Assembly (NCBI GenBank): GCA_012518415.1
Contig: JAAYSH010000036.1
Coordinates: 1-33,876, forward strand
DNA: 33,876 nucleotides
DNA from: Erysipelotrichaceae bacterium
GTDB lineage: Bacteria > Bacillota_I > Bacilli_A > RFN20 > CAG-826
Reading direction: 5' to 3'
Shown here: positions 16,171 to 25,562 of the stretch, one piece after another
How positions within the stretch are numbered: the stretch's first letter is position 1
Layout of the letters: each line of letters opens with the position of its first letter
Notes under the pieces: generated by a model
What the model was told of the DNA's origin: nothing
Seen by the model: only the letters and a program-made list of their open reading frames with translations
Database searches by the model: none
Made by a program: the position numbers and the translations under genes

Positions 16171-17892
16171 ATGCGAATTTATCCAACGATTTATTTAGAT
16201 GCAGTTACGATTACGGTAATCGTCATTTTATCAATCGCCGTTATTGCTGTCGGACTTATTTTATTAAATGTTTTTGTCTTGAGACATAAAAAGGACGAAA
16301 AACTTGTAAGTGAATTAAGAAAGAAATATGAATATATTCATTCTTTACTAATTGGCCAAGATTCTTCGTATGTTAAACGACTTGAGCTATTAGGGGATGT
16401 GAATCTCCTTGTTTTGCCGATTTATGAAAAATATAATAAACGATATGAAAACTTACGTGATTATAATGACAAACTCGCACTTAACGCTCTTGTTAAATTA
16501 GAAACAGTTGTCAAAGAAAAAAACCATAAGGCGTTTATGGAAGAATACAATAAACAATACCCAATTATTATTGCTTATGAAAAGGAAGTGCTAGAGTTAC
16601 ACCGTGATTTAAAGGCGGTTATTAAACCTGAAGACGATGCGCGCGCAGCATCACTTGAAGTAAAAGAACAACTTCGACATGTAAAAGCGATATATCGTTC
16701 ACATTCAACCGAACTCGCGCCCCTCGATCAATCATTTAATAAGATGTTTGATAAACTCGAACAATATTTCCGTGACTATGAACGGCATGTTGAACTAGCA
16801 GGATATGATGAAGCTAATGAGATTATTGAAATGCTTGGACAAGTTGTTTCAACACTTAAGCAAGTTTTAACCACACTTCCTGATTTATGTCTAAGGACAT
16901 ATTCGGTATTACCGCAGAAGATTATCGAATTAAATGAAGCATATGAATCGATGGTAAAACAAAACTACCCACTTTTTCACTTACTTGTTAGCGCACATAT
17001 TGAATCAATGAATAAGACACTCGTGCAAATTGATGCTAAACTGCAAAAATTCGACCTTAAAGATGTCGATGAACTACTTAGTGCAATGGATGAAAAGATC
17101 GATGAATTGCATGAGCAATTCGCCAAAGAACGTAAGGAAAAATTCGAATACGATAATAAAAACGAACATATTTATGCAGATGTTACTTCCTTAGAGCGAG
17201 AGTTTGTAAAACTTGCAAACTTAATGCCAAAAATTAAACAAGTATATGATATCCCGCAAGCAAAACTTCAAATTGTTAGTGATTTGAAAATTAAAATTAA
17301 TGATTTAAATAATGCAAAACGTCAACTTGATACATTCGTCCACTCTGCGACTCAGCAACCTTATAGTGTTTTAGTTGAGAAGATTGAACAACTAAGTAAC
17401 GAATCAAGCAAAGTTAAAGCTGAATTAAACGATTACCAAGCATATATTAAATCGCTAAAAACCAATGTTGAAAAAGCAAATACATTAGTCCGCGATGTTT
17501 ACTATGAACTTAAAAACTTTGAACATAAACTTCGCGAATTAAACGTCGCCCCCTACAGTGCAAAACATAAAAACACCTTCGAAAAGTGTTACACACATAT
17601 TGAAAACATTAGAACTGCTTTAAGCATTCAACCGATGAATGTCGAAGCGATTAATAAAGACGCGAGTTTATTAAGTGAAACGGCAAAAACGTTATTTGAA
17701 ATACTAACTAGTGATTTAAACCTAGCCGCATTAACAGAAAATATTATCGTTAGTGCAAATGCATTCCGCCATCAATTTAGTGAAGCGCAAGCCAAACTTA
17801 ATCAATATGAAATCCTATTTTATCAAGGCAAATTCGAAGAAGCGTATAAAGCAGCAGGAAACTTACTAAAGGAATATTATAAAAATTCATGA
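16171..17892 (+). CDS. ezrA: septation ring formation regulator EzrA
   Basis: A membrane-anchored protein that limits FtsZ ring assembly in Bacillota. The 573 residues are near EzrA length. One N-terminal transmembrane segment (about residues 10-32, ITVIVILSIAVIAVGLILL) is followed by a long helical coiled-coil region to the C-terminus. The segment FRDYERHVELAGYDEANEII with VLPQKIIELNEAYESM resembles the repeated spectrin-like EzrA core. AAGGGAG precedes ATG. The downstream order of cysteine desulfurase and thiI is the usual ezrA neighbourhood in Bacilli, which strengthens the call. Its stop overlaps the next start as ATGA. Confidence 0.88.
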   Translation: MRIYPTIYLDAVTITVIVILSIAVIAVGLILLNVFVLRHKKDEKLVSELRKKYEYIHSLLIGQDSSYVKRLELLGDVNLLVLPIYEKYNKRYENLRDYNDKLALNALVKLETVVKEKNHKAFMEEYNKQYPIIIAYEKEVLELHRDLKAVIKPEDDARAASLEVKEQLRHVKAIYRSHSTELAPLDQSFNKMFDKLEQYFRDYERHVELAGYDEANEIIEMLGQVVSTLKQVLTTLPDLCLRTYSVLPQKIIELNEAYESMVKQNYPLFHLLVSAHIESMNKTLVQIDAKLQKFDLKDVDELLSAMDEKIDELHEQFAKERKEKFEYDNKNEHIYADVTSLEREFVKLANLMPKIKQVYDIPQAKLQIVSDLKIKINDLNNAKRQLDTFVHSATQQPYSVLVEKIEQLSNESSKVKAELNDYQAYIKSLKTNVEKANTLVRDVYYELKNFEHKLRELNVAPYSAKHKNTFEKCYTHIENIRTALSIQPMNVEAINKDASLLSETAKTLFEILTSDLNLAALTENIIVSANAFRHQFSEAQAKLNQYEILFYQGKFEEAYKAAGNLLKEYYKNS

Positions 17893-19016
17893 TTTATTTT
17901 GATAATGCAGCAACAACAAAAACTAGTCCCGACTTACTTGAACTAGTTGCTAAACTAGAGGCCGCATACTTTGCTAATCCTTCAAGTAAACACTCGCTTG
18001 GTTTAAAATCAAAGCGATTACTTGAACAAGGACGAAGTGAACTACTAAGCCATTTTGGGGAGCAATTTAAAGTTATTTATACAAGTGGCGCAACTGAGGC
18101 AAATAACTTATTTATTAAAGGCGCGGCCTTTAATTATAAAAACCGCGGTAATAAAATTATTACGACTGTAGGCGAGCATCCTTCAATTTTAAATGCATGT
18201 AAGCAGCTTCAGGAGCACTTTAATTATGAAATTGTTTGTTTACCTTTAAATGAAGAAGGAGTTATTAATTTAAACGACCTTGAAGAAGCGATAGATGAGC
18301 AAACAATCATTGTTTCAATTATTCATTGTTCGAGCGAAACTGGAGCAATTAATGATCTGCAAGCGATTAAAAACATTACGAAAAACTACCCAAAAGTTTT
18401 GTTTCATAGCGATGTAACTCAAAGTATTGGTAAAATCCCGGTTGATTTTGCTTGTCTTGATGCATTTAGTTTTAGTGCACATAAACTTCACGGCCTTAAA
18501 GGCTCAGGTGCACTTATATTAAAAAAAGAAATCGATTTACTTCCACTTTTTAGTGGCGGTAATCATGAAGGGGGACTACGCGCGGGAACAGAAAACTTTA
18601 TACCTAATGTATTACTTGCAAAAACACTTAGGCTTTCGCTAGAAAACTTAGAAAATAATTATGCTCATGTCGAAAAACTCAAGCAGAAGTTCCATGAAAA
18701 ATTAAATGAAGTCGAGGGAATTATTGTTAATTCGCCAACTAACTCATCACCGTATATTATTAATTTTTCTACATTAGAGCATAAATCAAGTATAATCGTC
18801 GAAGCTTTATCAAATGAAAACATTATGGTCAGTACAACATCCGCCTGTGATGCAAAAAGTGCCAAAATTAGTAAAGCTGTCTTCTCGATGTATAATGATG
18901 AACATCGCGCAAAAAATTCAGTTCGTATATCATTTAGCAAAAATAATAAACTTGAAGAAGTAAATATATTTATTGAAGCTCTAAAAAATATTTTAAAGCA
19001 GGTGAAAAAACTATGA
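17889..19016 (+). CDS. cysteine desulfurase (NifS/IscS family, NifZ-like)
   Basis: A PLP enzyme that takes sulfur from cysteine and carries it as a persulfide. The 375 residues show DNAATT at the N-terminus, TSGATEANN, H97 over the cofactor, the PLP lysine K199 in SFSAHKLHG, and GTEN. The catalytic cysteine is C320, in STTSACDAKSAK; the common form is SGSAC-S. Placed between ezrA and thiI, it corresponds to B. subtilis NifZ, the dedicated sulfur donor for ThiI in making 4-thiouridine in tRNA. That partnership is established in B. subtilis and inferred here. It overlaps both neighbours by ATGA. Confidence 0.93.
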   Translation: MIYFDNAATTKTSPDLLELVAKLEAAYFANPSSKHSLGLKSKRLLEQGRSELLSHFGEQFKVIYTSGATEANNLFIKGAAFNYKNRGNKIITTVGEHPSILNACKQLQEHFNYEIVCLPLNEEGVINLNDLEEAIDEQTIIVSIIHCSSETGAINDLQAIKNITKNYPKVLFHSDVTQSIGKIPVDFACLDAFSFSAHKLHGLKGSGALILKKEIDLLPLFSGGNHEGGLRAGTENFIPNVLLAKTLRLSLENLENNYAHVEKLKQKFHEKLNEVEGIIVNSPTNSSPYIINFSTLEHKSSIIVEALSNENIMVSTTSACDAKSAKISKAVFSMYNDEHRAKNSVRISFSKNNKLEEVNIFIEALKNILKQVKKL

Positions 19017-20200
19017 GTAATTTAAAACCACAGTTATTAATGATCCACTACGGCGAATTAACTCTAAAAGGTAAAAACCGCCGGTATTTTATTAATACGC
19101 TTGCAAGAAATATTAAACATGCACTTAAGTCATTTACTAAACTTACTTATAATGTCCGCTATGACCATACATATATTAATTTACACGGTGAAGATGAAGC
19201 ACCAATTTTAGAAATTCTATCTGAAATTGCCGGTATCTACGCGATTTCACCAGTTATTAAAGTTGATGCGGATTTAGAATTAATGGTTGAAGCCGCTCTA
19301 AATATCGCAAAAGCTAAAAACGCTAAAACATTTAAAGTTGAAACAAAAAGAAGCGATAAATCTTACCCATATAATAGCGATTATATTAACCGCTATCTTG
19401 CCGGACCAATCTTAAAAAATACTGACTATAAAGTCGATGTCCATAACCCAGAATTATTACTAAAATTAATAATTAAAAACGATGGCGCGTATTTTCTTGG
19501 TGATCAAACTAAAGGAGTTGGCGGCTTACCACTTGGTACAGGCGGGAAAGTATTAATGCTTCTATCAGGCGGGATTGATTCTGCGGTCGCATGCTATGAA
19601 TTAATGCGCCGCGGTATTGAAATTGAAGCAATCCATTTTGCATCACCGCCTTATACTTCAACTGGAGTTATTGATAAAATTACTGACTTACTCCGTGTGT
19701 TAAATAAGTTTCAACCACGAATTAAATTACATATAATGCATTTTACGGATTTACAACTAGATATATTTGAGCATGCTCCAGAAGGATATCCAATTACAAT
19801 TATGCGAAGAATGTTTTACCGGATTGCGACTAAGCTTGCGAAAAGCAAACGGATTGTCGCGCTTGCAACTGGAGAATCACTTGGCCAAGTTTCTTCACAA
19901 ACACTTAATAGTTTAAATGTCATTAATGAAGTAACAACTTTACCAGTTATTCGCCCGCTAATAGTTTTTGATAAACAAAAGATCATTAATAAGGCGGTTG
20001 ACCTAGGAACATATGAAATTTCAATCCGGCCATTTGAAGATGCATGTACAATTTTTGCACCCATTAATCCTAAAACCGCACCAAAGTTAAAAGTTGTCCG
20101 TAATAGTGAAAGTAAGTGGGATTATGAGAGTCAAATTGAAACAATTTTAAATACTTATAAAACGCTTATTATTGAAGAAGAAGATGAAAGCATCTTTTAA
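19013..20200 (+). CDS. thiI: tRNA 4-thiouridine synthetase ThiI
   Basis: Activates U8 of tRNA with ATP and inserts sulfur to form 4-thiouridine. The 395 residues hold an N-terminal ferredoxin-like plus THUMP RNA-binding region (about 1-165) and the PP-loop ATPase domain, with SGGIDS at residues 185-190. It ends after the core domain and has no C-terminal rhodanese domain, as in most Bacillota, so sulfur must be passed directly from the desulfurase encoded upstream. AGGTG stands before the start inside the previous gene, and the two overlap by ATGA. A terminator follows. Confidence 0.95.
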   Translation: MSNLKPQLLMIHYGELTLKGKNRRYFINTLARNIKHALKSFTKLTYNVRYDHTYINLHGEDEAPILEILSEIAGIYAISPVIKVDADLELMVEAALNIAKAKNAKTFKVETKRSDKSYPYNSDYINRYLAGPILKNTDYKVDVHNPELLLKLIIKNDGAYFLGDQTKGVGGLPLGTGGKVLMLLSGGIDSAVACYELMRRGIEIEAIHFASPPYTSTGVIDKITDLLRVLNKFQPRIKLHIMHFTDLQLDIFEHAPEGYPITIMRRMFYRIATKLAKSKRIVALATGESLGQVSSQTLNSLNVINEVTTLPVIRPLIVFDKQKIINKAVDLGTYEISIRPFEDACTIFAPINPKTAPKLKVVRNSESKWDYESQIETILNTYKTLIIEEEDESIF

Positions 20201-20218
20201 CGAAAAATAAATATTAAA

Positions 20219-20252
20219 AGAAAACCGCCTCATCAGTAAAGCGGTTTTTTAA
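20219..20252. terminator. bidirectional terminator between thiI and the Nup operon
   Basis: AAAACCGC (20221-20228) pairs with GCGGTTTT (20241-20248) around a 12-base loop. Plus strand ends in T6; minus strand continues TTTTCTTTTAAT. It can serve both converging units. Confidence 0.8.
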
Positions 20253-20269
20253 TTAATAAATAATCTAAA

Positions 20270-21271
20270 CTAACGAAGACCCTTATCATAAGGGATACCG
20301 ACAGCTTTTGGTGCCCGAGATTTCTTCGATGTAAAGACAAGAACAACCATCGTTGCGATATATGGAAGCATATCGAAGAACCACTTAATTGTTACCCCTT
20401 CAAAGATTGGGAACACGGTATAGCGGTTACCAATCGAGCGGGTAACACCAAAGAAAACTGCAGCCCATAAGATTTTATTTGGTTTCCACTGCCCAAAGAT
20501 TAAGACAGCAATTGCAAGGAAACCGTAGCCGTGGACATCGCCTTGCCATGATACACCGGTAGATTCAAATACATAAATCAATCCACCTAAACCCGCGAGT
20601 GCACCAGATAAGATAACACCTAAATAGCGATATTTATAAACATTAACACCAACTGAATCCACGGCTTGAGGGTGTTCACCACACGCACTTAATCTTAAGC
20701 CGAATCTTGTTTTATAAATTACAAAATACACGATTGCCCAAATAATGAAGCCGATAATTGTCATAATCGTAATATTTTGAAATAGAAGTGGGCCAATATA
20801 TGGTATTCGCCCTAAATAAGGAATTTGGTTATAAGTTACGCCGTCGACGACATCTTTAATGAAAAATGGTTCGGGGTTAAACTGAACGTTTTTAACTTGT
20901 CTTGTCGACATCGCAATATAAACTGTAAGTGCTGGAGCAAGCATATTAAGCGCCGTTCCGGCAATTGTTTGATCGGACTTCATATTAATTGCGGAAAAGG
21001 CAAGAAGTAGTGAAAACAGTGCTCCTGCAGCAGCAGCAATAACTCCGCAAATTAAATAAAGTAAATGCGGATTAATTGTTGATCCAGCTTCTTGGACACC
21101 GCGAAGTAAGATCGCCCCAACAAAAGCACCAAAAACCATCGTTCCTTCCATCGAGATGTTAACGACACCACTTTTTTCCGAAAACATCGCGCCAAGGGCA
21201 ACGATTAAAAGCGGAATCATAAATATGAAGGAACCATTTAAAACATAAATAATACTATTAATAATTTCCAT
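20270..21271 (-). CDS. nupQ: ABC transporter permease, nucleoside type (NupQ-like)
   Basis: Second membrane subunit of a BMP-linked importer of the BPD_transp_2 class. The 333 residues contain about eight hydrophobic segments and family features such as FSEKSGVVNISMEGTM near the N-terminus and GLRLSACGEHPQAVDSVGV, then YGFLAIAVLIFGQW. The context (lipoprotein, double ATPase, two permeases) matches the B. subtilis guanosine importer NupNOPQ and related purine nucleoside importers. The substrate is inferred from that layout. Its ATG overlaps the preceding stop by one base (TAATG). It is the last gene of the unit and ends before a bidirectional terminator. Confidence 0.88.
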   Translation of the reverse strand: MEIINSIIYVLNGSFIFMIPLLIVALGAMFSEKSGVVNISMEGTMVFGAFVGAILLRGVQEAGSTINPHLLYLICGVIAAAAGALFSLLLAFSAINMKSDQTIAGTALNMLAPALTVYIAMSTRQVKNVQFNPEPFFIKDVVDGVTYNQIPYLGRIPYIGPLLFQNITIMTIIGFIIWAIVYFVIYKTRFGLRLSACGEHPQAVDSVGVNVYKYRYLGVILSGALAGLGGLIYVFESTGVSWQGDVHGYGFLAIAVLIFGQWKPNKILWAAVFFGVTRSIGNRYTVFPIFEGVTIKWFFDMLPYIATMVVLVFTSKKSRAPKAVGIPYDKGLR

Positions 21272-22560
21272 TATTTGCTTCCTCCTTCATCAAAATAATC
21301 ACTAGCTTCGCTCTCCTCCACGTCTGGAAGATCACTCTCAAAGTCACCATCTCCAGTTTCAATAGCTAATCTAATGGCCTTTTTTCTTTGTCTCCTTTTT
21401 CTAAATCCAATTACATAATTACCAATTTGGGCCGAGAATGCCGAGAAGTAAATAATAACTGCAATAATAATATTAGCTAATTCTTCCTTAAATTCTGGTT
21501 GAATGTAGTAGCCACCACGATTTAAGAATGTAATAAAGAAGGTGGAGAAGATTGTCCCAATTGGATGAGAGTTACCTAAAAGTGCAACAACAATACCATT
21601 AAATCCAGCAGATTGGATGACGTTATCAGGTAAGTACTCAATTCCTGTTCCAACCGAGTCCTTTTTCAAAATAAAGAAGGCACCACCAAGCCCGCATAAT
21701 AAACCTGAGATTGCCATCGTTAAGATAATTGATTTCTTTTCGTTAATACCGCTATATCTTGATGCGTCACGGTTTGCCCCCGCGGCTTTTAGTTCAAAGC
21801 CAAACGTTGTTTTAGAAATAATAATCCACATAATAATTGCGGTAGCAATAGCAATAAAGAAGGTTGCGTCAACGTTTGAACCAGGAAACACTTTTTCTAA
21901 GCCAAGCGTGTTTGTCATCGCGTTTAAATTAATCGTTTGCGCCCTGCCACGTGCACTATTATATAAGGAGGCTGAGTTAACAATTACCGAGTCAACCATA
22001 TACATCCCAATATAGTTAAACATAATCGAAGTAATAACTTCGTTAATTCTAAATGTTGCCTTAAAGAAGCCGGGGAAAAAGCCCCAAATTAAGCCTCCTA
22101 GCGCACCAGCTAAAATAGCAACAATCCATTGGAAGTTACCAAGTGGTCCACCAAACATACCAACTAAATAAGCGAAGAACAGGCCAACAGTATATTGACC
22201 CGAGGCACCGATATTAAATAAACCGGCTTTAAATGATAAACCAACACCAAGACCACACATTAATAGGGGTGGAACTAGTTCAAGCCAGCGGCCTAAACCA
22301 CGTCTACCCGTGGTAGTAATCCATTGACCAAGTAAGATGGGAAACTTACTAAATGCGACATCTGGTCTTGTGGCAATCATAATAATTAAACCAAGAATTA
22401 AACCAATAACAACAGCAATTACGCTTGAAAATATTGATTGAAACCATGATTTTTGATAAAAAGGAGTACGTTTTGCTGTAGTTTCTCCGTTCTCTTCATT
22501 TGAAGGAGGTGGTGAAACGTTATTTGGTTTTTCAACGATTACTGTTTCATTACTACTCAT
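21271..22560 (-). CDS. nupP: ABC transporter permease, nucleoside type (NupP-like)
   Basis: First membrane subunit of the importer. The 429 residues begin with a hydrophilic, low-complexity tail (about 1-35, rich in Asn, Glu and Pro), followed by about nine to ten hydrophobic segments. Family features include GLSFKAGLFNIGASGQYTVG, FKATFRINEVITSIMFNYI and GFELKAAGANRDASRYSGI, the coupling region. The C-terminus is a further charged, acidic tail (about 390-429, DGDFESDLPDVEESEASD). Both tails are likely cytoplasmic or disordered. It overlaps the ATPase gene by 8 bases and NupQ by one, so synthesis is probably coupled. Confidence 0.88.
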   Translation of the reverse strand: MSSNETVIVEKPNNVSPPPSNEENGETTAKRTPFYQKSWFQSIFSSVIAVVIGLILGLIIMIATRPDVAFSKFPILLGQWITTTGRRGLGRWLELVPPLLMCGLGVGLSFKAGLFNIGASGQYTVGLFFAYLVGMFGGPLGNFQWIVAILAGALGGLIWGFFPGFFKATFRINEVITSIMFNYIGMYMVDSVIVNSASLYNSARGRAQTINLNAMTNTLGLEKVFPGSNVDATFFIAIATAIIMWIIISKTTFGFELKAAGANRDASRYSGINEKKSIILTMAISGLLCGLGGAFFILKKDSVGTGIEYLPDNVIQSAGFNGIVVALLGNSHPIGTIFSTFFITFLNRGGYYIQPEFKEELANIIIAVIIYFSAFSAQIGNYVIGFRKRRQRKKAIRLAIETGDGDFESDLPDVEESEASDYFDEGGSK

Positions 22561-24346
22561 GATTCTTTCCTCCTTTTTTATTCGTTACCGGTATATCTCT
22601 TAGCGCATTTTTTAGCGATTTATATACATTACTTGTTTGTTTTGATTTGAAGTTGACATTTACTTCAATTCGACCTTTGGGTGTTTTCACTTCCTCTTCA
22701 TCATATATTTCATCATATGCTGGTAAAGCTGATTTTGTTTTCTCATAGACGGGACGAATATTATCTAAAGTAGGTCGGTCCTTTCTTCCGCCTGCCATAT
22801 ATATGCCGATTTCTTCAACAGTCGTCTTTTTTGGATCAAGTTCAGCAACAATTTCACCCTCATACATAACTAAGATGCGGTCACTCATTGTCATAATTTC
22901 ATCAAGTTCAAGTGATATCATTAAGACTGCTTTACCAAAATCGCGTTGCCGGACGATTTCATTGTGAATGTATTCAATTGCACCAACATCAAGTCCGCGA
23001 ACTAATTGAACGGCAAGTAATACATTCGTATCTGTTGAGGCTTCTCGTGCAATAATTGCTTTTTGCTGATTACCCCCAGACATTGATCTAGTTTTCGTCA
23101 TCCCGCCTTGTCCAGCGCGAATATCAAACTTTTCGATTAATTCATTCCCATAAGTTGTAATATTTTTTTCACGAATAAAGCCCATCCGTTTAAAGCGTGG
23201 TTCATGCATTTGCTTTAGGGCTAAGTTATAAGAAAGGGGGAAGTCAAGAACAAGTCCAAATTTATGTCTATCTTCAGGAACATGAGCAAGCCCGTGTTCA
23301 TTTCTAAACCGAATTGATTTTTTCGTTACGTCAATTCCGTTTAAAATAATCCGTCCGCTATCAACAGGAATTAACCCATTAATCGCCATTGCAAGTTCAC
23401 TTTGTCCATTACCATCAATCCCAGCAATTCCGACAATTTCACCCTCACGGACAGATAAACTTAAGTTGTTAACAACTTCCTTGCCTGTATAGCGGTTTTT
23501 AATAACTAAATCTTGGACATCAAGGACGGTTTTACCTAAGATTGGATCAGACTTTTCAATATCCAAACTAACATCACGGCCAACCATCATCCGTGATAAA
23601 TCTTCCACGGTGCTATCTTTAACATCAACAGTACCGATATATTTACCTTTACGTAAGACAGTAACACGGTCAGCGATTGCCATAATTTCATTTAGTTTAT
23701 GTGTAATAAATAGCAGTGATTTACCTTCATCGGCAAGACCACGCATAATCCCCATTAACTCGGTAATTTCTTGCGGTGTTAAAACTGCCGTTGGCTCATC
23801 AAATATTAAAATATCGTTTTCACGATATAACATTTTCAAAATTTCGGTTCTTTGTTGCATCCCGATTGTAACATCTTCAATTATTGCATCAGGATCAACT
23901 TCTAGTCCATATGCTTTGGATAGTTCAATGAGTTTTTTTCTTGCTTCTTTCCGGTTAATAACCCCATTTTTAAGCGGCTCATCACCTAAAATAATATTGT
24001 CAAGTACAGTAAAAGTATCGACAAGTTTAAAGTGTTGGTGGACCATCCCAATACCTAAGTCATTAGCATCATTAGGATCATTAATTTGCACTAATTGACC
24101 ATCTTTATAAATTTCACCTTCTTCAGGTTGATATAACCCAAACAAGACACTCATTAAAGTTGATTTTCCTGCACCATTTTCACCTAGGAGTGCGTGAATT
24201 TCACCCCTTTTTAATGTTAAAGAAACGTTATCATTCGCGATAACGCCAGGAAATACTTTAGTTATATTCCGCATCTCAATAATATAATCATTAGAAGCAG
24301 AAGTTGGTTGGTAATTTTCTTTACTTGTTACTAATTTTTCAACCAT
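22553..24346 (-). CDS. nupO: ABC transporter ATPase with two nucleotide-binding domains (NupO-like)
   Basis: Powers the importer. Domain 1 (about 20-260) has Walker A GENGAGKS at 55-62, a signature region read as IGMQQRTEIL, and Walker B ILIFDEPTAVLTP. Domain 2 (about 270-530) has the degenerate Walker A GIDGNGQSE, signature MSGGNQQKAI and LLAVQLVRGLDVGAI; the degenerate second site is usual in this group, although homologues mostly have AQPTRGLD there. At 597 residues it exceeds the common 500-515 because of a tail of about 65 residues, acidic (YDEIYDEEEV) and then basic. A terminator lies upstream, between it and the lipoprotein gene. Confidence 0.92.
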   Translation of the reverse strand: MVEKLVTSKENYQPTSASNDYIIEMRNITKVFPGVIANDNVSLTLKRGEIHALLGENGAGKSTLMSVLFGLYQPEEGEIYKDGQLVQINDPNDANDLGIGMVHQHFKLVDTFTVLDNIILGDEPLKNGVINRKEARKKLIELSKAYGLEVDPDAIIEDVTIGMQQRTEILKMLYRENDILIFDEPTAVLTPQEITELMGIMRGLADEGKSLLFITHKLNEIMAIADRVTVLRKGKYIGTVDVKDSTVEDLSRMMVGRDVSLDIEKSDPILGKTVLDVQDLVIKNRYTGKEVVNNLSLSVREGEIVGIAGIDGNGQSELAMAINGLIPVDSGRIILNGIDVTKKSIRFRNEHGLAHVPEDRHKFGLVLDFPLSYNLALKQMHEPRFKRMGFIREKNITTYGNELIEKFDIRAGQGGMTKTRSMSGGNQQKAIIAREASTDTNVLLAVQLVRGLDVGAIEYIHNEIVRQRDFGKAVLMISLELDEIMTMSDRILVMYEGEIVAELDPKKTTVEEIGIYMAGGRKDRPTLDNIRPVYEKTKSALPAYDEIYDEEEVKTPKGRIEVNVNFKSKQTSNVYKSLKNALRDIPVTNKKGGKNHE

Positions 24347-24370
24347 ATACTAACCCTCGCTTACAAATAA

Positions 24371-24406
24371 TAAAAAAGAGACAGACTTTAAAAGCCTGCC
24401 TCTTTC
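24371..24406 (-). terminator. internal terminator between the lipoprotein and ATPase genes
   Basis: A ten-base-pair stem (24377-24386 with 24394-24403, two G-U pairs) extended by A-U pairs, loop about 7 bases, followed on the minus strand by TTTTTTATTAT. No separate promoter for the ATPase gene is visible, so the downstream genes would be reached by read-through. Confidence 0.8.
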
Positions 24407-24417
24407 ACTTTTAAATA

Positions 24418-25553
24418 TTAGCCTTCGTAAATTACTGTAACTTTGGCTAATGAACCTTCTCCGCTTCCGCCAAGGGTGTTTGCGGCATCTTCCTGAGGTG
24501 TTTCTAAGTAATCAGCTGGTAAGCGATCAATAATAGTAACACTCTCATCGGCGAGTTTGCCATAAATTTCATTGTATTCTTCAATTGAGAATGATTCAAA
24601 TCTCCATGATTCTTCAGCGGTTGGTAAGCCAACACCATCATTTGAAGCGTCTAAAACGGTAGTTTTTCCGCCTTCCCATTTATGACCTTCAAGTTCATAG
24701 TGTTGTTTAAGTGCGAGTTCAACAGATGCTGCTAAACCTTTAGTCGCACTTGTCATAACTGTTTCGTGGTCGCCTGCTTGGTCAACGTCGACACCGACGA
24801 CTTTACCATTTCTTTGTCCGGCAGCAGCCATGACTGATTGTCCGACTGAACCACCACATGCAAAGATAACAGTAGTACCCGCAACATACCATGAGTCAGC
24901 TTTCGCTCTTGCTTCTGGAGTAGCATCGAAGCCACCAGTATAGTGGTATTTAACTTCGATAGCATTATCTTCTAGTCCAAGTTCAACTGCGGCATCATGA
25001 GCGCCAACTAAATAGCCTAACCCGAAACGACGAACGGCTGGAACTGACATTCCACCCATATATCCAAGTTTACGGTGACCATCTTTAACGACACCATACC
25101 CTGCTAAGTAACCAGATTGCTCCTCAGCATAAAGAATCGAAGCAGTATTAGGTGCAGTGTAGTATTCATCAGTTTCTGGGTTTTTTGGAGCTGCGTCAAG
25201 TAAAATAAAGCGAACTTCAGGGTGCTTAATTTGCATTTCATGAACTGCAACTTCAAATAAGAAACCTGGTGTAACAACAATTGTAGCGCCTTGATCAATT
25301 GCTAATTCGATTGACTCAATATACGCTGCATTTGTACCTTCACTTGGCTTGTAATATTGATGGTCGACTCGGTATTGTTCATTAAATGCTAAGACACCTT
25401 CCCATGATCCTTGGTTAAATGATTTATCATCAATGTCGCCAAGGTCAGTAATAAGTGCGACTCTACCATCTAATTCAACTTGAGAACCGCCACCACAGCC
25501 AGCTAGCATACCAACAGTTAGTAATAAGGCAGCTAACGTTCTAATTTTTTCAT
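24418..25553 (-). CDS. nupN: BMP family nucleoside-binding lipoprotein, frameshifted at its start
   Basis: Extracellular substrate-binding lipoprotein of the importer (PnrA/TmpC/BMP family). The body reads VALITDLGDIDDKSFNQGSWEG, QGATIVVTPGFL and FACGGSVGQSVM, typical of purine nucleoside receptors. The lipobox LAGC with GGGS follows a hydrophobic signal (TLAALLLTVGM). GGAGG (25564-25568) is placed before ATG 25551-25553, but from that ATG the frame stops after six codons. Adding one A to the A6 run at 25545-25550 would join it to the signal peptide as MKKIRTLAALL, giving 378 residues. As written, the body frame begins only at ATG 25509, without an export signal. Sequencing error, natural lesion and slippage are all possible. 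Confidence 0.85.
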
Positions 25554-25562
25554 AAAATACTT

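Noticed and set aside
21617-22015. 132-codon open frame on the plus strand
   Set aside because: It is antisense to the NupP-like permease; its hydrophobic look is a mirror of the membrane segments on the other strand.
23610-24098. 162-codon open frame on the plus strand
   Set aside because: It lies opposite the highly conserved first ATPase domain, has no ribosome binding site and no recognisable protein features.
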